Shown: piece after piece, positions 1 to 11,330 of the stretch | How positions within the stretch are numbered: position 1 is the stretch's first letter | Layout: the number at the start of each line of letters is the position of its first letter | DNA from: Formicarius rufipectus | Lineage: Eukaryota; Chordata; Aves; Passeriformes; Formicariidae | Length of the DNA stretch: 64,000 bases | Direction: 5' to 3' | Assembly: GCA_013399695.1 (NCBI GenBank) | Contig: VXAU01000691.1 | Coordinates: forward strand, 1,146,992 to 1,210,991 | Made by a program: the position numbers and the translations under genes | The notes under the pieces: model-generated | Databases searched by the model: none | What the model was told of the DNA's origin: nothing | Seen by the model: only the letters and a program-made list of their open reading frames with translations

Positions 1-2689
1 AGAAGGAGAGGGAGGACACAACTTGGAGCCTCTGAAGATGCAGTAGCTCACTCTTACATAGTGCTGACTGAACTGCTCACTCTGCTGGCTTCTCCCTGGC
101 TTCTTGCATTTCTGTTCCCTGCTGAGTTACATAATGAATGTTCTCTGAACTCCCACACTTTCCACATGCCTTCCCACACAGCCTCTTTCTTCTGCTAAAA
201 AAGGATGGAAGAATTGGAACTCACTTGTTGAAAATCTTCACACAATGCTGCTGAATCACATCTCAAAATAGGAACAAATGTTTCAAATTTCCTTGAAAAC
301 TAAAGCAAGAAATTGTCAACCCAAACCACAGCACAAAACACAGCAAAGCAAAACACACGAAAAACCTTCACCTACTTTGCAATGAAATTGAGACAACATT
401 GTAGAAGGAAAAAAATGACACTGAAGAAATGATAATTCTTGCAGCCAGTATAAATGAATATAAATCAGCATTAAAAAAAGCTTGCTGGGTAGGTTAGCTG
501 CCATTTTAATAATAAAAATCTATGATATCACTGACAAGCATAGCAAATAGCAACAGTTAGTGGTGGACAAGCAATGCAGATACTTGCTAGTCAGAAAAAT
601 GTTTAAAAATTCCCTTTCCAATAAATATAGTAACAAAAGCATGAAAATTTCTAACTGAGTCCTGCATATTTGTTGTTTTGTGTGGCTTACAGTTAAACCT
701 GAATGAAGGAGGTTAAAGTCCAGTACACTGCCTTTGGACCATCCAAATACCAGTTGCTCTTATTTCAAAATTACTTTGGTCTTTTGAGGGCATCATCATC
801 TTTATATTACTGGGAATCAAGGCATAGAAGTCTGACAGGAATGTTCTTTATAACTAATTCTAAATATACTTGGAAAACCAGTGCAAATTCACATTTGAAC
901 TGATCCTTAAAGTGTGAAAGCTTATTAGAGCATGATTAAAGTGTAACAGGACCTTGCCAGACTGAAGTTGGAACCTGTAACCCTTAGCTGATGGGTATTA
1001 ATTTGCCAGGTGATATCTAAGTCTTCAGTGTCATAAACATAATTTTCTTTCATAGGTTTTCCAATAATAGAAAATACTAAATGTCAAGAGCTTACATGGG
1101 TTTTTTAGGGATGTTCTAGGGAAAACTGATATGTGAGAGAAATGGGAGTTGGAAAGCCATCGGTGTGGGTTCTTAGGGATTCTACCAATCTTCTGGTCTT
1201 GCTTTTTAGCCCAGGAACTGTTTTCTTGTAATGAAATAAACTGGATGTGATCACTTCAGTTTTTGCTTCATTTCCTCACTGTGGTGAACAGAACTCCTGG
1301 TTTGGTTCAAGTGCCTTCAGTGTCCCTGTCCTTGGGTCTCTCCATCTGCACCTGCAGCACATCTTTTATGCCTAAGGAATCTTTCCCTACCCTACTGTAT
1401 TTTGCTTTCCAAGGAACTCCCTAAATGGTTGTACTTGTTTATTCTCTAGGAGAGACTATTTCTTCACTCTCTCAATGTATCAACTGCACCAGATGACCTG
1501 TAGGAATAACTGTGCTTTAGAGAAAAAAGTAATATATACTGAGGAATGTGGGGAGAAGAGATGTCCTCCTATGGTACCCTTACACTGCTGGAAGCATGTT
1601 TTTCCTCAGTGAGCTGTTTTCCTTTGTCAGACCAGTGCAGGAACCTTGAGTCCCTCAGCACCTGTTTGAAGTTCAGTCCCTGCTCCTGTGTGTTGCTTTC
1701 TGGTCAGACTCGTTGTGCACACTCCTGTTCTCTCCTGAGGGGATGTTCCCAGGACTGCTGGGTAGTGCCTGTGTCAGTACAAACCCTTTTCATAGGAGTT
1801 GGGGTTTTTATCCCCTCTAAAGATTCTCCTGCTGTATCCAGAGAGGGAGCTCGGGTTCTCTGCTGGGTGTGCATCACACAGACACACACATGTGGCTTTC
1901 TGCAGACCTCTCCTCTTCCTGCAGTGTCAGCAGTTACCTTCAGTGTCTGTATTTACATGGGCTCCCAGCAGTGGATGTTAATATGGATTTACACTACACT
2001 GCATGAATTTCTTATGGGATTTTAGGGCTTCTGATTGGAGTTTGCTGAACTGAATTCCTTCTGTTTTCCCCTTTGTGGCTCTGAAACACTTAATTTGAAG
2101 TTATTTTTGTCCTGTTCTCATGGCATTTTATAGGGCTTCAGGTAGATCTGTTCTGCTTTTTGTAACTTAACGATGTTAGTCTCATTTTGACTCTTTTTTT
2201 AAATTTTCAGTCTCTGACATTTGACTGTTGAATGTGTGACCTTTAAATCACCCAGGAAATAATTATTTTTTATTTTCTAGTTTGCATACCATATGCAAAA
2301 AATTGTTGCAACATTTTATTTTCTCATGTTCATAGGCAGACAAGGATTTAATCTCTGTTTTCTTACAAGAGATTAATGTACAGACACTTGGCTTATGTTC
2401 TTGGACATCCTTAAATTCTGGTTGGTTCCTGATGTTCCTTTTCAGTCCTTTAAGCATGTTTGATTATGGGTTTTGTTTGTTTGTATTCAGTATGACTTAT
2501 TTTTTTCACTGGTAGTCGAGAAGTTGCTTTTCCTCACAGTGCAAGGAGTTAAAAACGCTGTGACCGACTCAGCCCCTGGCTACAGCTTAACGAGTTCCCA
2601 CTGAACCACAGTCGAATTACACACTGTTTGTTATCAACTACAATGAGAAGATAAGGAAAGAATAGCCCAGAGGGTGGGGGACTTCCTAT
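1..2689. other. Gene-free stretch, no recognised element
   Basis: This is AT-rich, CpG-poor sequence with many short A and T runs. The longest open frame is 159 codons at 1546-2025 on the plus strand. It is rich in Ser and Cys, shows no recognisable domain and overlaps other open frames on both strands, so it is best read as chance. No RNA gene, promoter or repeat family was recognised. Confidence 0.6.
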
Positions 2690-3215
2690 GTGTCCTGGTT
2701 TTACCCCAGGTGGCAACTCAGCCCCACAGAGCTTGTCCCTCCCTCCTGGTGGGATGGGGAGAGGATCTGGAGGGGTGAAAGTGAGAAAACTCGTGGGAGG
2801 GGATAAAGGTAGTTTACTAAGAAAAGCAAAAGCTGTGCAAGCAAGCAAAGAAAACAAGGACCTCAGTCCCTGCTTGCCACTGGCACCAGGTGCTCAGCAG
2901 CCCCAGGAGAGCAGGGATCCATCACACACAGCAGTTAACTGGGAAGACAAACGTCAAATGGCATCACTCTGGGTGCCCCCCCTTCCTCCTTCCCCAGCTC
3001 CATATGCTGAGTGTGATGCCATGTGGTCTGGGATATCCCCTGGCTCAGCTGTGTCCCCTCCCCATCCCACGTGCAGTCCCTGGTGGGATGAGAAGCAGGA
3101 AAGATGTTGGCTCTGTGTAAGTTCAGTAATAGCAAAGACATCCTCGTGTTTTCAATGCTTGTTTCCAGCTCAATCCCAAATCCAGATACTGTGGAAAAAA
3201 TCAAGAGCAGTAAAA
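2690..3215 (-). mobile_element. Decayed solitary LTR of an avian endogenous retrovirus
   Basis: On the plus strand the block opens with TGTCCTGGTTTTACCCCAGG and runs through the order I remember for a common avian ERV LTR read backwards: a GGTGGGATGGGGAGAG stretch, GTGAGAAAACTCGTGGG, then the GGGAAGACAAACG and GATGCCATGTGGTCTGGGATA blocks, then a GTGGGATGAGAAGCAG stretch near the far end. The sense direction is therefore minus. In that direction the usual TATA box has decayed to GCATATGG (about 3000) and the polyadenylation-like hexamer is AGTAAA (about 2815). No internal gag, pol or env sequence flanks it, so it looks like a solo LTR left by recombination. The end near 3215 is poorly defined and I see no clear target duplication. 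A 176-codon plus-strand frame spanning it is antisense to the LTR and not a gene. The exact subfamily is not assigned. Confidence 0.78.
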
Positions 3216-3950
3216 TAAGCTGCCATGGCTGATAGTAAATATCAATAACATTGGAGTTTTGGTTTTAAAACTTGCAGTTTAGGGTCTATTTTTGCCTCTT
3301 TTTTTAATGTTCTGATAAGCAGTAATTTTAAGGACAACCCAATATGCCATTCTTCTCCGCTTGCTGCCTGATCATTTTGAGGTTCATAGTGAAGCAGTGA
3401 CCTGTGAATTAAATAAATAAACTTAGAGTGTGTTTTGCCATTCCAGAGTACAGTGTGTACACACGCCATGTTTTAATAAAAACCAGCAGAAAGTCTCTTG
3501 ACCTGGAGTATTTGTAACTTGCCTGTCAGTTTTTGGATTCAGGAATACCTTCAGTACCACTGCAGTGTTTGATATTTCTTTTTGAGTGACATAAAAAAGT
3601 GATTATATTCTTGAATTCTTGTGCTTTCTAACTCAGTGGCTGTGTAAGTTTTTTCATTATTGGCATAATTAGCTGCTTAATGTGTGATTCAGAAAAAGGT
3701 CTTCTATGTAAGCCTTAATTCATGGAGCAAAACTAGTACAATAAATACAAGTTGGCTTGTCTTTTATCTCTGATAGCGCTCAATAGTCTTATTGCATCTG
3801 GCAGAAACTTTTGACTCTAAGAGGGATCAGTGGTGGTAAATTGGCCACTGGCAGCAGGTTTGAGCCTCCAGTGGCTTCTTTGCCAAGCACAGGTGTCTGC
3901 CAATTTACATCCACAAAGACAAAAAGCTATTGCCTTGACAATCAAAGCAC

Positions 3951-3967
3951 TTTGCACATTAGACAAA
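3951..3967 (+). repeat. 17-mer shared exactly with 41344-41360
   Basis: TTTGCACATTAGACAAA occurs here and again at 41344-41360 in the same orientation. A single shared 17-mer in 64 kb of AT-rich DNA is only mildly unexpected, so it may be chance. Both copies sit in sequence low in simple repeats, so they could also be a fragment of an old repeat or a shared binding site. The flanks do not match for more than a few bases. Confidence 0.35.
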
Positions 3968-5727
3968 AACCTTTCCTTATAAGCCGTAAGTAGAGAGCAG
4001 CGGGAAGAAAGACAATGGGAGGTGGCTAGAAAACCTTGTCAATCCTGCATATTCTGGTGTTCTGGGCATCCTTGTCACCAGGTACCTGCCAGGAATCCCA
4101 GAGGTCCATTTGCACTGGAGCAGGTGCAGCCTCAGCTGGCACCCTCTGCCAGGAGATTTCCTCCTGCAGGAGTTCCTGTGCCATATTAGAACAACGAGGA
4201 GTTTGTTGCCATCCCAAAATATCTATGCTAACTTAACTAAACTGTGCCTTGTCATGTCTCTACCTCGTGTTCTGTCTTTAATATTGGCTTCTCACAGCAT
4301 TGATAAGATGTGCCATCTCATGGAAACATTGCATCTTTGCTGCACCAAGTCTGCTGGTGTTGGCAGAGATTTAAGAATCCTGAATGCCAGTCTGAACACA
4401 CTAAACACCTTGTGCTTGTTGCCGTTGGCTCCTTGTTTTCATTGAAGTCAATATTCTGATGTGTTTTCTTTATGGTATCAGGGAAAAGCCCACTAGCTCT
4501 ATTAATCATATCTTTTTCCCTTTGAAAAGTACTTGTGTTGTATAGTGTGGAACAGATCTTTCCTTTTGGATTATGAATTAATAGAGTGCTGTGCTCTCTC
4601 TATAATGTGATTTAGATTCCAAGACTGCTGAATGCTGTGCTATGAATTTTAAGATACAGCCTGACCAGTGCAGGCACAAGGTCATGCTACAGTGCAGATG
4701 TCAGGAGAGCCCAGCAGACCCCCCTCCCAGCGTCTATGCAGTGCATTTACTCTTTGTGATGAGCAGGAGAAGCCCAAGGCTGGTGTTGCCATGCTCCTGC
4801 CATGCCTGGGTAAACGCACAGCCATCCAGGCTTGAAATGGGTTGTGGTGGATCAGAGCAGCACTGAGAAGAGAACGTGGGGTTGATAATCCTGAGACTTG
4901 CACGGTCCAGGAACCCCTTTCTCAGGACTCATAAGGAGCACAGCATAGCTGGAACCAAAGTGTAACTATAGAGTTGGCATTAGAAAAGGATAGGCAAGTT
5001 AAATAAGTCTTTGTTGAAAAATTGCTTGTTTCTTTTGTACACAGGGGACATGGGCACAAGGGTATCCAAAGCCTTGCTCTGTTTCTACCAATTTTGTTTT
5101 CTACCAGCGGTGTTGCACATGTATCTCAAGTAACAACCTCTTCCACACATTGCAGTTTATTTTGTGGTGCATGTCTTGGCTGTTTCTCATCTTATTTCCT
5201 GTAGCTTTATTCATGTAGTAACTCAACAAGTTTCTGCTTCATTGGTGTGTCAGTGCAGCAATTTCCAAAATTGCATGAGTGCCAGTGCCACCTTACAAGG
5301 AGCAGTACTTTGGTTGCTGTGCTCCCATAATACTTTCAGGAAGCTTTTAGTAATAAAACAAAAATAGGCAACCATTTACTGTTTTACATAAAGCTATTAA
5401 CACAAAATACCTCTGGGCACAAGAAAACCCCCAAACAACAACCCAATAACAAACAAAGAACTTAGAATTCTATTGTTGGTTTTCTGAAGTATAATGAACA
5501 AAAAACTTCCTGTTCCTCTGATTCCTGGGCAAGCCACTTGTTTTTCCAGAGACATTAGACTCAGATTAAGCCAAACAAAATTCTAATTGTTCAGGTAAAA
5601 TCATTTAGAATCAATTTCACATCTCCTTAGAAAAGAGAAAAATGTATGTATTTTCTAGAAACATTTATCTTTTCATATGAGCCCCAAAACACATAAAATG
5701 ATTTGCTCTGTTACATCAAGGATAAAT

Positions 5728-5741
5728 CATCTACGTAGATG
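5728..5741. repeat. Perfect 14-base palindrome
   Basis: CATCTACGTAGATG reads the same on both strands. A palindrome of this length is expected by chance a few times in a window this size. It contains the core TACGTA, but no known factor is assigned. Confidence 0.5.
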
Positions 5742-7903
5742 TTGTGGGTGGAAGAAGCATCTGGTGGTTAATTCATTGTTTCTAAAACAAAGAAGGTGGT
5801 TACAGTGAGTGGGACACTCATGACATGCTGCATCAAATCTTACCCCTTTCACAAAAAAAACATTGAAACATAAACCTCCCCACACCTTTTCCTTTGCTTT
5901 TATTTAAGTAAAACTTCAAGGTACAAACCAAATATGTAGAACACAAACTTTTTAATTAGAAACATAGAGATAATTTAAGTATTTAACTATTTTTCTCATT
6001 TTTGCCATGTAAGACGCTGCTGCAAAAGTCATTTAATTGACTTAGAGGTGAGAGGACTTCAAGTTTATTTTTGGTGTTCTCAGGAGAAAGTTCTGTTTAA
6101 GCTTAGCAGCAGTGATTCACGCTGTTGGAGTTAGGTCTTCAGCCTAAATTAGAGTACCATTGATGCCTCTGTCTTGTGAGTTTCCCATCCTTCAGGTTTG
6201 GCTTTGTTTAATTAAACCTGGAGACATAACCCCATCCCTTTACCAGTCCTCCCAAGATGCAAGCTTGTCTCCCAAGGACAACTACACCATGGTGATTCCA
6301 AGGCTGGATTCGAGCAGTTATTGGACTGTTGGGGGTTTTTTTTCTGCAGTTGCATTTCTCTGCTTCTCCAAGGAGCTTCTGGTTGCTGCACAGGACTAGA
6401 AGGATTTGGGTTTAATCTGTGGGGTTTTTTGCTTTGTTAAAAAGCTGGGTAATATCCACTTGTTACCCTTGATACTTTCTGCAAGGACATCCTTCTGCTG
6501 TTTAAAAGCAAGTCTTAAGCTGCAAATCTGTTGATTTAATAGATATTTCAGGTACATGTTTTACAATTCTCTTATCTTATAAAACCAGAAGATAATTGGT
6601 TTTGCTATGTGTATTTAAATCCAGGTGGCAAACTATAAGAACTAAATAGAAAGCAGTGTACTTGTGACTGTGTTTCAAAGAATAAAAAAAATGTATTAGA
6701 ATTATGCTTAGCCCAAATTAATTTTGGGAGCTGACAAGACCTTTCTAAAAGCCACCCTTTACTAACCTAACTACTAGCCTAAAGAACTAAGGTTCTATAG
6801 GCTAAAAGAGATTGATTTAGAGCAGGATGATTTTTTCAGTACCAAATTTTAATCTTATTGATGCCAAAGCCATTAGTGTTTGTACCATTTGCTATTTTTT
6901 TATTCATAGGCACACTTTAGTACAGCTTTATATTTTCTTTGATTACCCCATTTTCTTTTTTTTTCACGTGGAAGTGATATTTCATATGTTTTCTAAATGA
7001 GATAGTGTAATACTTTGTCTGCAATGAACATGTAAGACTTTCATAGACTGTAATTCTATAGCTACTTGTTAAATCCCTTGATACTGGTGTTAATGATGTG
7101 AGAGCAAAAAATATCAAAGCACTCTACAACGCTATAAAAAGCCTAAAGCAGAATCTAGAAAATTTTAATTTTAGGACTTTATTGTTCTATTAAATTATCT
7201 CATTCCTAATTCACAGATGACCCCAAAGCTTTTTCTTAGAAACACGCAGGACTTGCTGGTCTTTTTGTGCCTATTTCCTTAGCCTCAAAATCCTGATATT
7301 TTACTTTTTTTTTTTTGCTTGCACACAAAGGACTTGTTTCTTGCTTCAGGGCACCCTCTGCCCCAAAAGAAAAATCACCTTTTTGGGCAGGCTGAGTTTT
7401 CAGTGCAGACGACAGTGGGGACAAAGCTCTCCCATCACTTCCACTAATCCAGTAACAGGTGTTATGCTGGGATAGGTGCTCGATTTTCCTGCTCTCTGAT
7501 GTTTTCTGAACTGCATTCCCCTCCTTTGCAGTAAGTAAAAGGCAATTCCTAAACTTGTTAGCGGCGTAAGAAATTAAATTTCAGCCCATGATTTGCAGTA
7601 GGCACAGCTTTCTGTTGCAGCTTTGTGTTTTGTTCTATAGCTTCCTAAGGACAGCTGAAATTGCTGATTGGGTTACCTTGGTCTTTTGGAGGGTTAAGGA
7701 AGTTGAGCTGTCAAAGTTCTTGTATTCCACTCAGACCAATCACCTCGTACCTTACCAGTGAGGTAGAGGGCAGATTCAGGGAGTGCAGTGTGGGGGGATC
7801 ATCTGTTGGGGTTGAACCACACACTGGGGAGGGACAATGATGGAAGACAGAGCAAAGATGATCTGCTTGTCACCTTTTGTTGTCCAGAAGCAACTTTGGC
7901 ATT

Positions 7904-7918
7904 ACCAGGGGGCAGGGC
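7904..7918 (+). promoter_or_regulatory. CTCF-like core motif
   Basis: ACCAGGGGGCAGGGC carries the 11-base tail CCAGGGGGCAG of the vertebrate CTCF consensus. The three preceding consensus bases (CCA) are TTA here, so the match is about 12 of 14. CTCF is a zinc-finger protein that sets chromatin loops and insulators. Such cores are rare in AT-rich desert DNA, but a motif alone does not show binding. Confidence 0.3.
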
Positions 7919-10900
7919 TGTTCCCTGGAAGTTGAAACTGGAGCTTCTGTGGGAGCTGACGCCACAGCCAGAGCAGCACAGCGTTGCTGAGTGTGTCTCC
8001 CTCTGCCAAAGATGATGTTTTAGTCACTAGATTGTCTTGTTGCCTCCAGGGGCTCCTTGAACTGAATGATGCCACCAATCTGGACTAAAGATGATGTGCT
8101 GTAGTACTCAGATCTTGTTCCACAGCAGCAACTCTGTATCTCAAGTCTCAGAGAACAGCAGTCTGTCATTGCTGTTACCTTAGTGAGCAGCTTCAGTTCT
8201 GTCCATATTTAAAATTATTTCAAAAAAAAAGGAATATGTTAATACCTGGAGGTACTGGCCACTTCTGTTGGGATAAAGGGGAGTTGAGAACCTATTTGTG
8301 CTTGGAGGTAATTTTGTTGAAATAAAACCTGGAGTGGTTACTAAATAATAGATTTTGATAGTGTCTGGGAGGAAGGGCAAATAAGAATCTTCATCTTTAT
8401 GAATTTGCATACTGAACTTAGGAAGGAAAGTGGTCAAAACAAAAATTATATATTAGAAATGTGAGTTGTGGAAAGTGTGTAAGGGCTCTAATACCAACAA
8501 CCATACTTGTTCCTGAGGGGTTTTAAGGGAGTGAAGATTGGCTACTTGAAAGCATTCCTTTCTCACTCAGTCTCCAGGTATGTGACATCAAACCTTCACA
8601 GTTCCTCATATGGTGCTTTGACTGGTATTGGGCTGTGTTGCCTCAGAAGTAAACAAGTACATATATTTTTAATTCCTTGTTGAATACTTTTTTCTCTTTT
8701 TTCTGAGTCTGCTCAGTTATGGCACCTTGTGGACCCTCTATGGCTAAATGTTAGAAAAATGCTGCCTCCTTTTATACCTTTCTCATGTGTCAGTAAAAAC
8801 CGCTGCATGAATAGTACTGTGAAGTTGGGGCAAAAGAGAATAAAGCAGTCAGTATCACGGTGGGAATTTTCATCTCTGTGCTTAACTAATCCATTTCATG
8901 CTGAGAAATAGTTTTTCCTTAGTCCACGAACACTTGATGGGGTTTTTAACCTACTTTCAGAAACTACTTCAGGTGGAGGACAGGCTTAGCTTGCCTGCTT
9001 TGCTGTGTATCTTGGCAAGGAAAGTGGAGAGCTGCTCCTACTCTGCTGCTAAATGCTCTTGAGGTCAGATCAAACAGGAGAACTGGTGGCACTTGTCCTT
9101 TTTTGCCTCCTCCAACATGTGGCAATAGTTGTCCCCAGGTAGGAAGGAAGTTTTGCTCTCTGCCTTGCTCATACCTTGTTCATGACCAGAGAGCAATGCA
9201 AAAATACTCAGTGCTGCAAGGCTTTGCAGTTACTGTGCTTTTCCTCCCTGTCCCAGTTGCAAAGCTCTGTGTTACAAAGATGGAAGGTATAGAATAAATG
9301 CAGAAAATATAGTTAATGTGTTGATCAGTCCTTAAAACCATCCACAGTCTGCAGAATGAGTTAAACATTTGAATATGGACTGTCAGGCCACTATACCAAG
9401 AAAAAACTAACTGGGCAGTTTCTTTTAATTTTGGCCTGCTGTAATCATTAATGGGTCATAATAGGTGTAAAATTTGTCTTTGTCTTACACCAAACAAAAA
9501 AACTCCCCTAAAATAGGTTCCTAAATTGATTCATCCTTGATGGTCAACAGAAATTGAAACAAAACCGAATTACTTCTTATATGCTTAGGGTTGAAATCCA
9601 ACTAAATCCTACTTGTTCCATCTTGTGAACTTCTTGGTGAATGTGAGGTTTCAGTATAGTATTATATGAAGTCTTACAGCAAGTAATTAAGGAAATGTCA
9701 GATTTTATGTGCCTTGTCAGCTGATTTTTAGATGCACCTGCAATATCTATCATAAATGATAATGGGAGGCAGATGTATTTTGTTAGAGGAGTGTTTCATG
9801 GCAATAGGATGTACTGCTTGAACTTCAGGAACTCTTTTAGGCTCCATAGGCTTAAACTGCCATGAGCAGTTTGAACAGTTTAACTTCATCTATTTTGTGT
9901 TCTGATTATTCATATAAAGGAATGCCTGTCCTGGTAAATCAAGTTCATTGATAACCAACATGCAAACAAAATGTGAAGAGCAGCAGTAATGAAGATGACA
10001 TCTGACAAACTCCTTCTCTCATGCAAATGGAAATATTAGACCACACTAAGACAAATATGTTGGTTGCATTAAATGTGAGACCTGTCTTTGGAGGCCTGTA
10101 ACTTCTATTCTTAACACTGTTTAAAACAATGAACTCCATGAACTGCAAAAGGTTGATTTGCTTTTTTTTTCCTAAGGGGCTGGAAGAGTACCACTGAATG
10201 GTTTGTTCTTTTTTTGCTTGTGGATCATGATTTGAATCCATGTAAACTTTGAGAATCCATGGACTGTTGTTTCAAGTGTAGATACAGAAGGTGTGCAAGG
10301 GTTTTGTAGAAGCCTCAAGCAGTAAAATAAGTGAGAGCTAAGACACAGAGCACTCCTGGCTCCAACTCTATGAAGAGGAAAAATTGCTTTATTCTTTGTC
10401 TTGTCCTGAGACTATTCTGTAGGCATCTGTTTTATGCCACAGGGAAAGGGGGAAATAAGGCAAGACTACAGTTTTACAAATTCTGTGGTACTGCTGAACT
10501 TTGATTCAATGAAGTACAGATGTTACAACTTTCCTAAGGCTAGGCAGAAAAGAGTGGTTCTCTTACACAGCATAATGGTCTGCTGATTTTTTTTTTTTAA
10601 ATGAGGATCTTAGAATAAGGACAAACAATTTCTTTGTCTCCAGTAGCTATCTGAGCACTCACAGCAAAACATATCTTGTAGTAATACGTAAACACCATTT
10701 TAAAAACTACATTAACCTTACAAGAGAAAATAGCATTTGTAATTGTTATCTCTCCCAAAACACATGGAGGAATGTAGCATCTCACAGGATTATTGTTCCA
10801 TAGTACATAAATGTGAATTTCTTTGTGATCTTTTGAACACAGACTGTTACAGAAGTGTCAGAGGTGCTGCTGCTCCACAGCTTTGCTGGCAGATAAATGC

Positions 10901-10980
10901 ATCCTGATTGTATTTAAGCCTAAGCAGTAACTAATAGCTCTGTGTATAACTGAGAGCATCTGGATATGTATAATTCATCC
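7919..10980. other. Gene-free stretch
   Basis: No gene, RNA or repeat family was recognised. The sequence is AT-rich with scattered short open frames (at most about 100 codons) on both strands, none with a recognisable domain. An octamer ATGCAAAT lies at 10021-10028, which is expected by chance. Confidence 0.55.
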
Positions 10981-11330
10981 TCACTAGGGGCAGGTTCTGG
11001 TGCACAAGTTTGCTCTGCTCTAAGAAGATTTAGGAACAGAATCTCCAGTCCCAAACCCACTCTTCCCCTGTCACTTTGGAAGCAGAGGCAGCTGGATGGT
11101 GTGACAGTATGAGGAGTGAGGGGAAGTGTGATGGTGACACCTCCCCTGACAGCAGCTTTGGGGGCCTCTGGCTCTTGGCTGCTGAAGTTCCCTGTCCCTG
11201 CTTTGTGGGGCTGAGGGAACACATTCCTGCACTGGAGCTAACCCAGTTCTCAGGTAGGTTCTTGGTGTGTTACCTGCCTGTGTTGGAGGCAACAGGCTCA
11301 GTCCCAGGGAAAGCACCCAGTGAACTGTAA
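10981..11330. other. GC-richer patch, unidentified
   Basis: This block is visibly richer in G and C than its surroundings and carries overlapping open frames of 60-100 codons on both strands, the signature of low stop density rather than of a defined coding frame. It ends near a CTCAGGTAGG that resembles a splice donor. No domain or repeat family was recognised. It could be a decayed repeat, a non-coding exon, or local GC variation. Confidence 0.35.

Larger units (their letters stand above)
3216..7903. other. Gene-free stretch, mostly single-copy-looking
   Basis: No gene is supported. Within it, 3800-4010 is low in simple repeats and holds a 17-mer also found at 41344. The block at 4640-4900 is GC-richer without a recognised element. 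A MIR-like 16-mer at 5525-5540 is too short to call. A 14-base perfect palindrome lies at 5728-5741. A T12 run lies at 7305-7316. Open frames here are short and overlap on both strands. Confidence 0.55.

Noticed and set aside
1546..2025. 159-codon plus-strand open frame
   Set aside because: No domain, overlapping frames on both strands, and a length expected about once by chance in this much sequence.
2688..3218. 176-codon plus-strand open frame, the longest in the window
   Set aside because: It runs antisense through the LTR; its openness reflects the GC-rich LTR body.
5525..5540. MIR-like core CTGGGCAAGCCACTTG
   Set aside because: Only 16 bases fit; the flanks do not resemble a MIR element.
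7853..8096. Three copies of AAAGATGAT within 250 bases
   Set aside because: Short unit, irregular spacing, no array structure.
10021..10028. Octamer ATGCAAAT (also near 57106)
   Set aside because: About two copies are expected by chance in 64 kb; no promoter context.
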